A stretch of DNA of 64,000 nucleotides from Nitrosomonas oligotropha (GTDB lineage: Bacteria; Pseudomonadota; Gammaproteobacteria; Burkholderiales; Nitrosomonadaceae): contig NZ_QRBZ01000002.1 in assembly GCF_009833085.1 (NCBI RefSeq), forward strand, positions 62,001 through 126,000, given 5' to 3'. Both the position numbers and the translations under genes were made by a program. Positions 8,978 to 19,036 of the stretch are shown piece after piece; position 1 is the first letter of the stretch, and the number at the start of each line of letters is the position of its first letter. Under the pieces are notes generated by a model. That model did no database searches. It was not told the DNA's origin and saw only the letters and a program-made list of their open reading frames with translations.

Positions 8978-11275
8978 ATGGTAACGACACACAACCTTGG
9001 ATTCCCGCGTATCGGCAGAAACCGGGAATTGAAATTTGCTTTGGAGAAATACTGGCAAGGCGCTATTTCCGAAGCTGCTTTATTGGCTAGTGCGAAGAAT
9101 CTGCAAACGCAGCATTGGCAGGAGCAGTCGCAGCTCGATTGGATTCCGGCGGGTGATTTCTCATTGTACGATCATGTGCTGGATATGAGTTTCCTTCTGG
9201 GGAATATTCCCGCGCGCGTCAGTGCATTGCCGGGCGGTATGCTCGATCATTATTTCCGCGTGGCGAGAGGCCGTTCGGTCAGCGATCATGCGGATTGCGC
9301 TTGTGTTCACGCGGGGGAAATGACGAAATGGTTCGATACCAACTACCATTACATCGTGCCTGAATTGGCGCGGGATAAGCGTTTTTCATTAGATGCCAGC
9401 CGCTTGCTGGAACAAATCCGGCAAGCGCAGCAAATTCATCCGCGCGTCAAGCCGGTCATTCTCGGTCCGGTGACGTATTTATGGCTGGGAAAATCCAAGG
9501 ATGGCAGCGATAAGCTTGATTTGCTCGATGATCTACTCGATGTGTACGCACATTTGCTGCAGGAATTTAAAAACGCCGGTGTTGAGTGGGTGCAAATCGA
9601 CGAGCCGGTGTTGGTGATGGAGCTCGATCAGGCATGGAAGCATGCGTTGCGTAAAACGTACTATCAATTGCAGGCTGCGCCGGTCAAGTTGTTGTTAACT
9701 ACTTACTTCGGGCAACTGCAAGACAATCTGCAATTGGCATGCGAATTGCCGGTCGCCGGATTGCATCTGGATGCGGTCGCGGCGCACGATGAAATCGCCA
9801 AGGTGATCGATTGGTTGCCCGTGCACAAAATCCTTTCCCTAGGCGTGATTAACGGCCGCAATATCTGGAAAACCGATTTGACCGCAGTATTGGATTGGTT
9901 GGAGCCTGTGTATGCGCGGCTAAATGAACGGCTCTGGCTTGCGCCGTCTTGCTCGTTATTGCATGTGCCTGTGGACTTGGAGAGTGAACAAAAGCTCGAT
10001 CCGGATATCCGCTCCTGGCTGGCTTTTGCCGTGCAGAAATTGCATGAGGTGGATGTTCTGGCGCAAGCGCTGAATCATGGCCGGGCAAGCGTGGCTGAAT
10101 TGCTGCGGGAAAATAGCGCCGCCGTCACCAGCCGCAAAGAATCGAAACGTGTGCATCAAGCCGCGGTGAAAGCGCGTGTGCTTGAAATCACGGATGCGAT
10201 GGGTAGCCGTCAATCGCCGTATCAGCAGCGGGCAATTGCGCAGCGGAAGAAATTTCAACTGCCGCTTTTCCCGACTACCACCATCGGATCGTTTCCACAG
10301 ACGCAGCAAATCAGGCAAACGCGCCGTGATTTTCGTGAAGGCAAATTGGCTGAGCCGCAGTACCGCCAGGCCATGCGGAGCGAAATCGAACTGTGTGTGC
10401 GTGAGCAGGAAGTGCTGGGCTTGGATGTGTTGGTACATGGCGAGCCGGAACGTAACGATATGGTGGAGTATTTTGGCGAGCAATTGGAAGGTTACACTTT
10501 TACCCAGTTCGGTTGGGTGCAGTCGTACGGGTCGCGGTGCGTCAAGCCGCCGGTTATTTATGGCGATGTGTCGCATGTCAGAGCGATGACCACGGAATGG
10601 ATTCAATACGCCCAATCGCTCACCAGCAAGCCGCTGAAAGGCATGTTGACGGGGCCGGTAACGATGCTGAATTGGTCGTTCGTGCGCGATGATCAATCGC
10701 GTGCGGAGACTTGCTTGCAATTGGCGTTGGCGATACGCGACGAGGTACTGGCCTTGGAAAAAGCGGGTATTCGCATGATTCAAATCGACGAAGCCGCGCT
10801 GAGAGAAGGGCTGCCGCTGAGAAAATCGCAGTGGAACAGTTATCTCGACTGGGCCATTCGCGCCTTTCGCATCACCGCCAACGGCGTCAGGGACGAAACG
10901 CAAATTCATACGCACATGTGCTATTCGGAATTCAATGACATTATGGAAGCGATCGCACGCATGGACGCCGATGTCATCACCATCGAGACTTCCCGCTCAG
11001 CTATGGAATTGCTCGATGCCTTTGACCGGTTTCAGTATCCAAACGAGATCGGTCCGGGGGTGTATGATATCCATTCGCCCAACATCCCGTCGGTCGATTC
11101 GATCGTCGATTTGATGAAAAAGGCCGCGCAACGCATTCCCGTCGAGCGCTTGTGGGTGAATCCGGATTGCGGATTAAAAACACGCAATTGGGAAGAAGTA
11201 AAACCGGCATTGCGCAATATGATTGCTGCCAGCCGCTATTTGGCCAATCAATTGAACATCGCGCAAGCCAGCTAA
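8978..11275 (+). CDS. metE: Cobalamin-independent methionine synthase
   Basis: MetE transfers the methyl group of 5-methyltetrahydrofolate (triglutamate) directly to homocysteine with a zinc centre. The 765-residue length is normal. The N-terminal half begins [19 protein letters not shown] and the catalytic C-terminal half begins near [12 protein letters not shown]. Zinc ligands are visible as His in [10 protein letters not shown] with its Cys, Glu in the ENPE-type region, and the late Cys in NPDCGLKTR. It is divergent from metR. It links folate metabolism to the CADD-like para-aminobenzoate gene that follows 70 bases downstream on the same strand. Confidence 0.98.
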   Translation: MVTTHNLGFPRIGRNRELKFALEKYWQGAISEAALLASAKNLQTQHWQEQSQLDWIPAGDFSLYDHVLDMSFLLGNIPARVSALPGGMLDHYFRVARGRSVSDHADCACVHAGEMTKWFDTNYHYIVPELARDKRFSLDASRLLEQIRQAQQIHPRVKPVILGPVTYLWLGKSKDGSDKLDLLDDLLDVYAHLLQEFKNAGVEWVQIDEPVLVMELDQAWKHALRKTYYQLQAAPVKLLLTTYFGQLQDNLQLACELPVAGLHLDAVAAHDEIAKVIDWLPVHKILSLGVINGRNIWKTDLTAVLDWLEPVYARLNERLWLAPSCSLLHVPVDLESEQKLDPDIRSWLAFAVQKLHEVDVLAQALNHGRASVAELLRENSAAVTSRKESKRVHQAAVKARVLEITDAMGSRQSPYQQRAIAQRKKFQLPLFPTTTIGSFPQTQQIRQTRRDFREGKLAEPQYRQAMRSEIELCVREQEVLGLDVLVHGEPERNDMVEYFGEQLEGYTFTQFGWVQSYGSRCVKPPVIYGDVSHVRAMTTEWIQYAQSLTSKPLKGMLTGPVTMLNWSFVRDDQSRAETCLQLALAIRDEVLALEKAGIRMIQIDEAALREGLPLRKSQWNSYLDWAIRAFRITANGVRDETQIHTHMCYSEFNDIMEAIARMDADVITIETSRSAMELLDAFDRFQYPNEIGPGVYDIHSPNIPSVDSIVDLMKKAAQRIPVERLWVNPDCGLKTRNWEEVKPALRNMIAASRYLANQLNIAQAS

Positions 11276-11345
11276 ATTTGACTTGCCGGTGTTATTTAGC
11301 GATGATATGCAGCACTTTATCCAACACGGTTTATAAGGAGTAATC

Positions 11346-12089
11346 ATGACAACCAATACCCTGCTCAAGCAAAAAATCAGTGCCATTATCAGCGAAAAAC
11401 ATTTGCTCAAACATCCATTCTATATCGCATGGACCGAAGGCAAATTGACCAAGGAACAACTGCGTCATTACGCGGAACAATATTTTTACAACGTACTGGC
11501 CGAACCGACTTATTTAAGCGCGGTGCACTTCAATACACCGCACATCCATTCGGAAACCAACAGCGGCGACATCAGCGTGCGTCAGGAAGTGTTGCGTAAC
11601 CTGATCGACGAAGAACACGGTGAAAAAAATCACCCCGCATTATGGAAAAATTTTGCCTTTGCACTGGGCGCGAACGATAAAATTCTGGCCAATACAGCGG
11701 CATTGCCATCGACCGAGAATCTGGTCGACACCTTCCGCGATATTTGCCTGAACCGCCCGTTCTATGCCGGATTGGCAGCGCTGCACGCATTTGAATCGCA
11801 AGTGCCTGATATTGCCGCGGTGAAAATCGATGGCTTGGCTAAATTTTATGGCATGAAAAACCCTGAAGATTATGAATTCTTCTCGGTACATCAAAAAGCC
11901 GATATTTATCATTCTCAAGCCGAATGGGCGATCATCGAACGCTTTGCCGATACCCCGGAAAAACAAGCCGAAGTACTGGCTGCAACCCAAGAAGCGTGCG
12001 ATGCGCTGTGGGGCTTCCTCGACGGTATCCATGAAACCTATTGCAGCAATCTGATTTGCGAAGAAAAACAAGCTGCAACGGTTCACTAA
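11346..12089 (+). CDS. CADD-like diiron protein, probable self-sacrificing para-aminobenzoate synthase
   Basis: A 247-residue all-helical protein of the TenA/PqqC fold, close to chlamydial CADD and to the Nitrosomonas europaea homologue implicated in an alternative route to para-aminobenzoate for folate. Aligning from memory to chlamydial CADD, all six metal ligands are kept with constant spacing: Glu89, His96, Glu150, His182, Asp186 and His189. The Tyr thought to be consumed as substrate (Tyr26, in HPFYIAW) and the Lys amino donor (Lys160) are also kept. A strong AAGGAG site precedes the ATG. Its position after metE, a folate-dependent enzyme, is consistent with a folate role. The enzyme would act once per polypeptide, so high expression is expected. 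Confidence 0.93.
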   Translation: MTTNTLLKQKISAIISEKHLLKHPFYIAWTEGKLTKEQLRHYAEQYFYNVLAEPTYLSAVHFNTPHIHSETNSGDISVRQEVLRNLIDEEHGEKNHPALWKNFAFALGANDKILANTAALPSTENLVDTFRDICLNRPFYAGLAALHAFESQVPDIAAVKIDGLAKFYGMKNPEDYEFFSVHQKADIYHSQAEWAIIERFADTPEKQAEVLAATQEACDALWGFLDGIHETYCSNLICEEKQAATVH

Positions 12090-12120
12090 GTTTGTAACAA
12101 CAAGCTGTAAGCTGACGATC

Positions 12121-12163
12121 AGCCCGGAACGGATCACAATGCAAGTTGTGTCTGTCCCGGGCT
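12121..12163 (+). terminator. Imperfect hairpin after CADD-like gene
   Basis: Outer arms AGCCCGG / CCGGGCT and an inner stem around CACAA/TTGTG form a long imperfect hairpin 32 bases after the stop codon. Only a short T-containing stretch follows, so termination efficiency is uncertain. Confidence 0.5.
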
Positions 12164-12236
12164 TGTTACTGATGAATCCGGTTTTTCGTGATCTCAATCG
12201 TTATTAAACCTTCTCCGCTTCAAATCGACTGAATCC

Positions 12237-12599
12237 ATGCCTACACACGATCGATGCTGTTCAATAGCACCGTATTTCAAGATCGCCGAGGGTAAAATCG
12301 GCCAGTTCAAACAGCTCTGCGAGCAGTTCGTTGCCAGAGCAAGCAGCGAACAAAAGTGTCTCTACTATGGTTTCTGCTTTCAGGGTGACGAAGCGTATTG
12401 CCGCGAAGGGTACGAAGGCGCGGAAGGATTGCTGGCGCACTTGGACAATGTGGGTGATCTGCTGCAACGCGCGCTTGAGATCGCTGAGATTGTCCGTTTG
12501 GAAATCCACGGACCCGAGGAAGAACTGAAAAAACTGTACGAACCGTTAGCACAGTACAATCCACAGTATTTTGTGCTGGAATACGGTTTCCGGCGGTAA
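12237..12599 (+). CDS. Small antibiotic-biosynthesis-monooxygenase-like protein
   Basis: A 120-residue protein whose pattern (APYFKIAEGKIGQFKQLCEQF, later KCLYYGFCFQGD and EEELKKLYEPL) resembles dimeric alpha-beta-barrel proteins of the ABM superfamily. These small proteins are often quinol monooxygenases or ligand-binding dimers. No catalytic residues can be assigned. It follows the CADD-like gene on the same strand after a hairpin and converges with gshB, ending 12 bases from the gshB stop. The Cys-rich start (DRCC) and further Cys are notable. The function is unknown. Confidence 0.62.
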   Translation: MPTHDRCCSIAPYFKIAEGKIGQFKQLCEQFVARASSEQKCLYYGFCFQGDEAYCREGYEGAEGLLAHLDNVGDLLQRALEIAEIVRLEIHGPEEELKKLYEPLAQYNPQYFVLEYGFRR

Positions 12600-12611
12600 T
12601 TGACTGTTTGA

Positions 12612-13571
12612 TTAATGCCTGTTTTGGATGCTAGCTTCAATCGCATCCAGCATCATTCCTGCGACATTAAATCCCGTTTGCTGGGTTATTTCCTGCATGC
12701 CCGTTGGGCTGGTGACGTTAATTTCTGTCAGATAATCGCCAATCACATCCAAACCGACCAGCATTAAACCGCGCTGGGCTAATTCAGGTCCGAGCGATTC
12801 GGCGATTTCCCGGTCTCGCTGTGACAGCGGTTGTGCCACGCCGGTACCGCCAGCGGCCATATTGCCGCGTGTTTCACCCGGTTTGGGGATGCGCACCAGC
12901 GCATGGGGTACAGGCTTGCCGCCGATGAGCAAAATGCGCTTGTCGCCTTGCGCAATCTCGGGGATAAACCGTTGCGCCATGATGGTTCGTGTGCCGTAAT
13001 GGGTCAGTGTTTCAAGAATCACGCTGATATTGTGATCGGCGCTGTGCACGCGGAACACGCTGGCGCCGCCCATGCCGTCGAGCGGTTTCAGGATGATATC
13101 CCGGTGCTGCGCGAGAAATTCCCGGATCAAATGCGCCTGGCTGGTGACGAGGGTAGGGGCGATCCATTGTGTAAATTGCGCAATCGCCAGCTTCTCGTTG
13201 TGGTCGCGGATCGCGCGCGGACTGTTAATGACGAATGCGCCTTGCGTTTCCGCCAGTTCCAGTAAATAGGTGCTGTACACATATTCCAGATCAAACGGCG
13301 GATCCTTACGCATCAGCACGGCGTCAAATTCGTTCAACGGTACCGGTAAGCTATCGCCGGTGTTATACCAATGTCCATCGCGCTGGGGTGTGTCCGTCAA
13401 AGTCAGGGAACGGGAAAAGCCGGTTACCGTGTGATCGATTAAGGCGATATCGTGCTGATAGAGCACGTAAATCTGGTGATTCCGGGCAAACGCCTCGCGC
13501 ATCATCGCAAAGCTGGAATCTTTTGCGGTTTTAATCGAATCCAGCTGATCGATGATAAAGGCGAGTTTCAT
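12612..13571 (-). CDS. gshB: Glutathione synthetase
   Basis: This ATP-grasp enzyme adds glycine to gamma-glutamylcysteine, the second step of glutathione synthesis. The 319-residue length is normal for the bacterial enzyme. The N-terminal domain begins MKLAFIIDQLDSIKTAKDSS; the ATP-grasp features include ILKPLDGMGGASVFR, RFIPEIAQGDKRILLI and the metal-binding LTEINVTSPTG. It lies 8 bases downstream of gshA, and the two are clearly co-transcribed. Confidence 0.97.
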   Translation of the reverse strand: MKLAFIIDQLDSIKTAKDSSFAMMREAFARNHQIYVLYQHDIALIDHTVTGFSRSLTLTDTPQRDGHWYNTGDSLPVPLNEFDAVLMRKDPPFDLEYVYSTYLLELAETQGAFVINSPRAIRDHNEKLAIAQFTQWIAPTLVTSQAHLIREFLAQHRDIILKPLDGMGGASVFRVHSADHNISVILETLTHYGTRTIMAQRFIPEIAQGDKRILLIGGKPVPHALVRIPKPGETRGNMAAGGTGVAQPLSQRDREIAESLGPELAQRGLMLVGLDVIGDYLTEINVTSPTGMQEITQQTGFNVAGMMLDAIEASIQNRH

Positions 13572-13579
13572 GGCGGTAT

Positions 13580-14875
13580 TCAGGCGGATAGTGGCGGTTG
13601 CGCATCCGGATCGGTCTGCTCCAGTTCCAGTGCGGCGGCTAGCAGCGCGAGACGGGCAACGACGCCATAGGCATAAAAGCGATTTGGAATGATGTTCGGT
13701 TGTGCAGCGTTGGCTTCCAGACAGGAGGTTTCAAATGCCAGCGGCACGAAATGCATGCCGGGTGCGTTCAGGTTTTCATCGATGCCGCGCCCGGTGTGCA
13801 CGCGGTAAAAACCACCGACGACGTAGCGGTCGATCATATAAACGACCGGCTCCGCGACGGCCTGATTGATGGTCTCAAAGGTGTAAACGCCTTCCTGCAC
13901 CAGCACATGGGAAACTTGCAGCCCTTCTTTCACCACGGCCATTTTGTTACGCTGCTTGCGGTTGAGATTATAGATATCCTCGCCGCTCTTGACTGTCATG
14001 ATGCCCATGCCATACGTGCCGGAGTCCGCCTTGACGATGACAAACGGATCTTCCTTGACGCCGTACTGCTGATATTTTTTACCGATGACCGAGAGAATCC
14101 GGTCGATCCCGGCTGCGACGCATTCCACCCCTTGTTTTTCCAGGAAATTGATTTCTCCGCATGAAGTAAAACGTGGATTGATCAACCAGGGGTCGATGCC
14201 GATCAGATCGGCAAATTCCTGCGCCACGCGATCATAGGCAGCAAAGTGCTCCGATTTGCGTCGCGTCGCCCAACCGGCATGCAAGGACGGAATGACGGTT
14301 TGGTGCAAGTTCTGCAAAATATCCGGGACACCGTTGGATAAATCATTATTCAGAAGCACCGCACAGGGATCAAAATTTTTGACGCCGAGTTTGTTATTTT
14401 TACGAATAATCGGTTCAAGCGTGATGAATTGCCCATCCGGCAAGTCAATCCGGGTGGCTTCGGTGATTTCGGGCAGCAACGTACCCAGGCGCACATTCAA
14501 TCCGGCGCGCTGTATGATGTTTTGCAGGGTTGCGATATTCTGCAAGTAGAATGTATTGCGCGTGTGATTTTCCGGAATCAGCAGCACGCTGTGCGTATCC
14601 GGGCATATTTTTTCAATCGCGCTCATCATCGCCTGCACGCATAGCGGGATGAACTCCGGGTTCAAGTTATTGAAACCGCCGGGAAACAAGTTGGTATCCA
14701 CGGGCGCCAATTTGAAACCGCTATTGCGCAAGTCGACCGAACAGTAAAGGGGTATGGCATGTTCGCGCCACTTACTCCTGAACCAGTGCTCAATGGTCGG
14801 CATGGCATTGATAATACCGCTTTCAAGATCAAGGATAGGGCCGCGCAGAGCAGTAGAGAGATGAGGTACTGGCAT
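13580..14875 (-). CDS. gshA: Glutamate-cysteine ligase, betaproteobacterial/acidithiobacillus type
   Basis: This enzyme ligates glutamate and cysteine, the first and rate-limiting step of glutathione synthesis. The 431-residue protein is not of the enterobacterial GshA type. It matches the separate family first described from iron-oxidising and betaproteobacterial genomes, with CSVDLRNSGFKLAPVDTNLFPGG near the N terminus (shown to residue GFKLAPVDTN) and VKADSGTYGMGIMTV in the ATP-binding part. It is the first gene of a gshA-gshB operon, divergent from a Kef-type antiporter whose relatives are gated by glutathione. Confidence 0.93.
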   Translation of the reverse strand: MPVPHLSTALRGPILDLESGIINAMPTIEHWFRSKWREHAIPLYCSVDLRNSGFKLAPVDTNLFPGGFNNLNPEFIPLCVQAMMSAIEKICPDTHSVLLIPENHTRNTFYLQNIATLQNIIQRAGLNVRLGTLLPEITEATRIDLPDGQFITLEPIIRKNNKLGVKNFDPCAVLLNNDLSNGVPDILQNLHQTVIPSLHAGWATRRKSEHFAAYDRVAQEFADLIGIDPWLINPRFTSCGEINFLEKQGVECVAAGIDRILSVIGKKYQQYGVKEDPFVIVKADSGTYGMGIMTVKSGEDIYNLNRKQRNKMAVVKEGLQVSHVLVQEGVYTFETINQAVAEPVVYMIDRYVVGGFYRVHTGRGIDENLNAPGMHFVPLAFETSCLEANAAQPNIIPNRFYAYGVVARLALLAAALELEQTDPDAQPPLSA

Positions 14876-14990
14876 TTCCGTATGAAGTGTTAAATCGGAG
14901 CGATTATAGCATTATGTCTTGGGCAGATTGTGAAGCGCGCTATCCTCAAGTATCTTATGGTTCTTTGCTTAAAACCAATTTCTTACCGGT

Positions 14991-16973
14991 ATGTTCAATC
15001 CATTACAGCCTGTTCTCATTTTGTTAGCCGTGTCGGTATTGGCGGTGGTCGTTTTCCGTTTATTGCGGCTGCCGCCGATGCTGGGTTATTTATTGGCGGG
15101 TGTGAGCATCGGTCCGTATGCGCTGGGTTGGATCGCGGATAGTGATGAGACTCGCCATTTGGCTGAGTTTGGCGTGGTATTTCTGATGTTCAGCGTGGGT
15201 CTGGAATTCAGTTTACCCAAGCTGATTACGATGAAACGGATTGTTTTCGGTTTTGGCACGGCGCAAGTGGCGATCTGCATTCTTCTAGTGATGGCAATCG
15301 CCTGGATGCTGGCGCTGGATTGGCGCACCGGGTTGGTATTGGGCGGTGCTCTGGCAATGTCTTCCACCGCCATTGTGAGCAAAATACTGACGGAACGGGC
15401 CGAACTCAATTCCACGCATGGCAGGCAAGTGATCGGCGTGTTGCTCTTTCAAGACCTGGCGGTTATTCCATTATTGATTGTGATGCCCGCGCTGGCGGCT
15501 GAGATTGATAGTGATTCGAACGATTTCAGTCTGATGTTGACGGTCGCTTTGCTGAAAGTGGTCGCTGTTCTGACCTTTCTGTTATTTTTCGGGCAGAAGT
15601 TGATGCGCCCCTGGTTTCATTTGGTCGCCCGGCAGAAATCATCGGAATTGTTCGTGCTGAATGTGCTGTTGATTACGCTGGGTATCGCGTGGTTAACCGA
15701 ACTGGCCGGCCTGTCAATGGCTCTCGGAGCATTTTTGGCGGGTATGTTGATCTCCGAAACGGAATACCGCTACCAAGTGGAAGACGATATCAAACCCTTT
15801 CGCGATATTTTGCTGGGTTTGTTTTTTGTGACGATTGGTATGTTGCTGGATATGCAGGTCGTGATTGAGAACTTCCTGTGGATATTTGCTATTTTGGCGG
15901 CGCTGATCGTGCTGAAAATAGTCGTGATTGCCGGACTGTCGCGCTTGTTTGGCGCGGATGCCAACGTCGCGATCAGGACGGGAATGAATCTGGCGCAGGC
16001 AGGGGAGTTTGGATTCATTCTGTTGGCGCAAGCGGGTGAATTCGGTTTGATCGGCAATTCGATTCTGCAGCCGGTGCTTGCGGCGATGGTGCTATCGATG
16101 TTTATCGCGCCCTTTATCATTGAGTACAGCGAATCGATGATTCACCGTTTTTACGGCTCGGATTGGATGTATCGCGCGATGCAGATCACATCCATTGCGG
16201 CGCAAACGATGGTGACGCAGAATCACGTCATTATCTGCGGCTACGGGCGTAGCGGCCAAAGCATGGCGCGGATATTGGAACAGGAGTCGATACCGTTCAT
16301 CGCCTTGGATCTCGATCCGCAACGTATCCGCGAGGCGGCCGGCGCGGGGGAGGCGGTGGTGTACGGCGATGCGGCCCGGCGCGAGGTGCTGATTGCGGCG
16401 GGTTTGATGCGCGCCAAAGTATTGGTGGTCAGTTATGCCGATACGGTTTCTACGTTAAAAATTCTGAAACACGTCCAGGAGTTGCGTCCGGATCTATCCG
16501 TTGTTGTTCGCACACGTGATGACACCGATATCGATTTATTGAAGGAGGCCGGGGCTACGGAAGTGGTCGCGGAAATCATGGAAGGCAGCTTGATGTTGGC
16601 ATCCCATGCGCTGATGTTTGTCGATATATCGACCGGGCGAATTTTGCGCCGCATTAGAAAAATCCGTGAGCAGCGTTATAGCCTGTTGCGCGGCTTTTAT
16701 TATGGCGTGACCGATGAAGCAGAGGACAACAGCGATAAACTGTTGCCGCGTTTGCTGACGATCACCATCATTCAAGGTGCGGCTGCGATTAATAAAACGC
16801 TGGGTGACATGGATCTGGCAAGTCTGGATGTCGAAGTCACCGCGGTGAGAAGACGCAACATCCGCGGATTATTGCCTACCGGGGAAACGCGTCTGGAACT
16901 TGGCGATGTGATTGTGCTTCGCGGAACGCAGGAAAATCTCGCGGCGGCTGAAATCAAGTTAATACAAGGCTGA
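14991..16973 (+). CDS. Kef-type monovalent cation:proton antiporter (CPA2) with TrkA domains
   Basis: A 660-residue inner-membrane antiporter. Residues about 5-385 form a dozen hydrophobic helices with GAFLAGMLISETEYR and FRDILLGLFFVTIGMLLD, both typical of KefB/KefC. A cytosolic TrkA-N (RCK) Rossmann domain starts at HVIICGYGRSGQS near residue 410, and a TrkA-C domain ends the protein. Classical KefB and KefC export K+ when glutathione adducts bind the RCK domain. Specific ion and gating cannot be proved here, but the gene is divergent from gshA-gshB, which supports glutathione control. No KefF/KefG flavoprotein is adjacent. Confidence 0.93.
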   Translation: MFNPLQPVLILLAVSVLAVVVFRLLRLPPMLGYLLAGVSIGPYALGWIADSDETRHLAEFGVVFLMFSVGLEFSLPKLITMKRIVFGFGTAQVAICILLVMAIAWMLALDWRTGLVLGGALAMSSTAIVSKILTERAELNSTHGRQVIGVLLFQDLAVIPLLIVMPALAAEIDSDSNDFSLMLTVALLKVVAVLTFLLFFGQKLMRPWFHLVARQKSSELFVLNVLLITLGIAWLTELAGLSMALGAFLAGMLISETEYRYQVEDDIKPFRDILLGLFFVTIGMLLDMQVVIENFLWIFAILAALIVLKIVVIAGLSRLFGADANVAIRTGMNLAQAGEFGFILLAQAGEFGLIGNSILQPVLAAMVLSMFIAPFIIEYSESMIHRFYGSDWMYRAMQITSIAAQTMVTQNHVIICGYGRSGQSMARILEQESIPFIALDLDPQRIREAAGAGEAVVYGDAARREVLIAAGLMRAKVLVVSYADTVSTLKILKHVQELRPDLSVVVRTRDDTDIDLLKEAGATEVVAEIMEGSLMLASHALMFVDISTGRILRRIRKIREQRYSLLRGFYYGVTDEAEDNSDKLLPRLLTITIIQGAAAINKTLGDMDLASLDVEVTAVRRRNIRGLLPTGETRLELGDVIVLRGTQENLAAAEIKLIQG

Positions 16974-17180
16974 AAATTGCTGATTGAGTGGATTTTGGTT
17001 CGATGGCTAGATAACAACAGGATTTATTGTGATATCGATTCGAGTCATTGCAATCCCATTCATTCAGTATGGCTATAATCGTTACAAGCTACTAAGAATA
17101 GACAGTTTTCTTCAAAAAGTGTATATTCTCCGTTCCGTCCTTTTGGCTCTTCATAGCTTAAAAGGCAGATGTTGGTAATC

Positions 17181-17208
17181 TTGACGATTACATGACAAGT
17201 AGTAATTA
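17181..17208 (+). promoter_or_regulatory. Weak candidate sigma-70 promoter for nirK
   Basis: TTGACG at 17181-17186 is followed after 16 bases by TAATTA (17203-17208), about 48 bases before the chosen nirK start. The -10 match is poor. The 283-base leader is AT-rich; I could not find a convincing NsrR or FNR dyad in it. Confidence 0.25.
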
Positions 17209-17256
17209 AGAATGGCGCATAAAGAAGCGCGAAATTCATCATTTATGGAGGGATAT

Positions 17257-18357
17257 ATGATTAAAGCTGTTCAGGCGGTTGTAGGACTCGGATTGCTCTG
17301 TCTAGGCGCAACACAAGCTGTTGTTGCTTCAACAGACATCTCTAAATTGCCACGTGTAAAACAAGAATTGGTAGCTCCACCAAATGTACCTGTACACGAT
17401 CAAGTTTCAAAAGGGCCGAAAATTGTTGAAATCACAATGGAAACCCAAGAGAAACTGGTTGAAGTGGCTCCTGGTGCGAAAGTTTGGGGTCTTACCTTCA
17501 ATGGTAGCATTCCTGGTCCGCTCATTGTCGTGCACGAAGGCGACTATGTTGAATTGACATTAAAAAATCCAAAAAGCAGCACATTGGCGCATAACGTAGA
17601 CTTCCATGCAGCAACCGGTGCATTGGGTGGCGCAGGTTTGACACTGGTTCAACCAGGTGAAGAAGTTGTGTTGCGTTGGAAAGCAGTTAAAGCAGGCGTG
17701 TTTGTTTACCATTGCGCACCTGGTGGAACCATGATTCCATTCCACGTTATTTCCGGTATGAATGGCGCTGTTATGGTATTGCCAAAAGATGGCTTGAAAG
17801 ATGCCAAAGGCAAGCCATACAAATATGACAAAGCATTCTATATTGGTGAACAAGATTTCTATCTGCCAAAAGATGCAAGCGGAAAATTCAAAACCTATGG
17901 CTCTCCAGCTGAAGGTATGGCAGACATGTTGGAAACTGCAAAGGGACTCATTCCTACTCACGTAGTGTTTAACGGTGCTGTTGGTGCAATTACAGGCGAC
18001 AATGCATTGAAAGCAAAAGTAGGCGAGAAAGTATTGTTCATCCACTCACAATCTAACCGTCCTTCCTATCCGCACTTGATCGGTGGCCATGCTGATCTGT
18101 TCTGGCAAGAAGGTTCATTCAACGACGTTCCTTTAACCAGCCAAGAAACCTGGTTTGTTGCAGCTGGTGGTGCTGTTGCTGCTGCATATGAATTCAAACA
18201 ACCTGGTTTATATGTTTACCTCAGTCATAACCTGATTGAAGCTGTATTATTAGGTGCTGCGCTGCATATGAATGTTGAAGGTAAATGGGATGATGATCTC
18301 ATGACTCAACTTAAAAAACCTGCAAGCTTTGACGCAAAAGCTGCAATGGATCACTAA
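17257..18357 (+). CDS. nirK: Copper-containing nitrite reductase
   Basis: NirK reduces nitrite to nitric oxide in the periplasm. The start at 17257 is chosen over an in-frame ATG at 17212 because GGAGG lies at 17248-17252 and the protein then opens with a signal peptide ([17 protein letters not shown], cut near VVAS). It has two cupredoxin domains. Type 1 copper ligands are His112, Cys153, His163 and Met168; type 2 ligands are His117, His152 and His324; the catalytic Asp115 and His273 are also present. Its 366 residues are normal. Codons are AT-rich and T-ending unlike the flanking genes, as expected for high expression. It stands alone, without the multicopper oxidase/cytochrome partners found beside nirK in Nitrosomonas europaea. 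Confidence 0.97.
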   Translation: MIKAVQAVVGLGLLCLGATQAVVASTDISKLPRVKQELVAPPNVPVHDQVSKGPKIVEITMETQEKLVEVAPGAKVWGLTFNGSIPGPLIVVHEGDYVELTLKNPKSSTLAHNVDFHAATGALGGAGLTLVQPGEEVVLRWKAVKAGVFVYHCAPGGTMIPFHVISGMNGAVMVLPKDGLKDAKGKPYKYDKAFYIGEQDFYLPKDASGKFKTYGSPAEGMADMLETAKGLIPTHVVFNGAVGAITGDNALKAKVGEKVLFIHSQSNRPSYPHLIGGHADLFWQEGSFNDVPLTSQETWFVAAGGAVAAAYEFKQPGLYVYLSHNLIEAVLLGAALHMNVEGKWDDDLMTQLKKPASFDAKAAMDH

Positions 18358-18390
18358 GATTTGATGTAGTGTTCTATTGAGGTAGTGTTT

Positions 18391-18423
18391 AAAGGCCTCA
18401 ACCTGTTATGGGTTGAGGCCTTT
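18391..18423 (+). terminator. Hairpin terminator of nirK
   Basis: Perfect 13-bp arms (AAAGGCCTCAACC / GGTTGAGGCCTTT) with a 7-base loop lie 33 bases after the nirK stop, with A residues before and T residues closing the stem and a further T-rich stretch after. This supports monocistronic nirK transcription. Confidence 0.82.
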
Positions 18424-18468
18424 GCCGTTTTGACCCCTTGAGTTTTCATTTTTGCTTGCGACAACTTT

Positions 18469-18996
18469 ATGACGATTAAATCCCATATTCGTACGGTTCC
18501 TCATTATCCCCATCACGGCATCATGTTCCGTGATATCACGACATTGCTAAAAGATTCCATCGGACTGCGGACAACCATTCAGGAAATTGCAAAGCGTTAC
18601 AGCAATGTGGAGATTGATAAAGTCGTCGGCATTGAGTCGCGCGGTTTTATTATCGGCGCGCCTGTGGCCTATCAGCTGGGTAAAGGCTTCGTGCCGATTC
18701 GTAAGCGAAATAAATTACCGGCGGAAACCATAGGAAGAGACTATCAACTGGAATATGGCAGTGACCGGATTGAGATTCACGTCGATGCGATCCAGCCGGG
18801 AGAACGAGTGCTGCTTGTGGATGATCTGATTGCGACCGGTGGAACCGCTGAAGCTGCTGTTGGCCTGATCCGGGATATGGGCGGTGAAGTGGTGGAATGC
18901 TGCTTTGTGATTGATCTGCCCGATGTGGGCGGTAAAGCCCGGCTGGAAAATTTGGGATGTCCGGTGTTTGCGTTGTGCGAGTTTGAAGGCGATTAG
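18469..18996 (+). CDS. apt: Adenine phosphoribosyltransferase
   Basis: Apt salvages adenine to AMP with PRPP. The 175-residue protein has the family start (TVPHYPHHGIMFRDITTLL), the adenine-site segment VGIESRGFIIG and the PRPP loop VLLVDDLIATGGTA. It follows the nirK terminator and is convergent with mpl. Confidence 0.97.
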   Translation: MTIKSHIRTVPHYPHHGIMFRDITTLLKDSIGLRTTIQEIAKRYSNVEIDKVVGIESRGFIIGAPVAYQLGKGFVPIRKRNKLPAETIGRDYQLEYGSDRIEIHVDAIQPGERVLLVDDLIATGGTAEAAVGLIRDMGGEVVECCFVIDLPDVGGKARLENLGCPVFALCEFEGD

Positions 18997-19036
18997 ATAC
19001 GCCGTTTATAGCATTCTTTTTAGTTTGAACGGATTT

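Noticed and set aside
9956-10915. 319-codon open frame antisense to metE
   Set aside because: It lies wholly inside metE, has no ribosome binding site or family similarity, and its composition is explained by the codon bias of metE.
17060-17256. NsrR or FNR site upstream of nirK
   Set aside because: Sequences such as AGATGTTGGTAATCTT are only loosely similar to the consensus.
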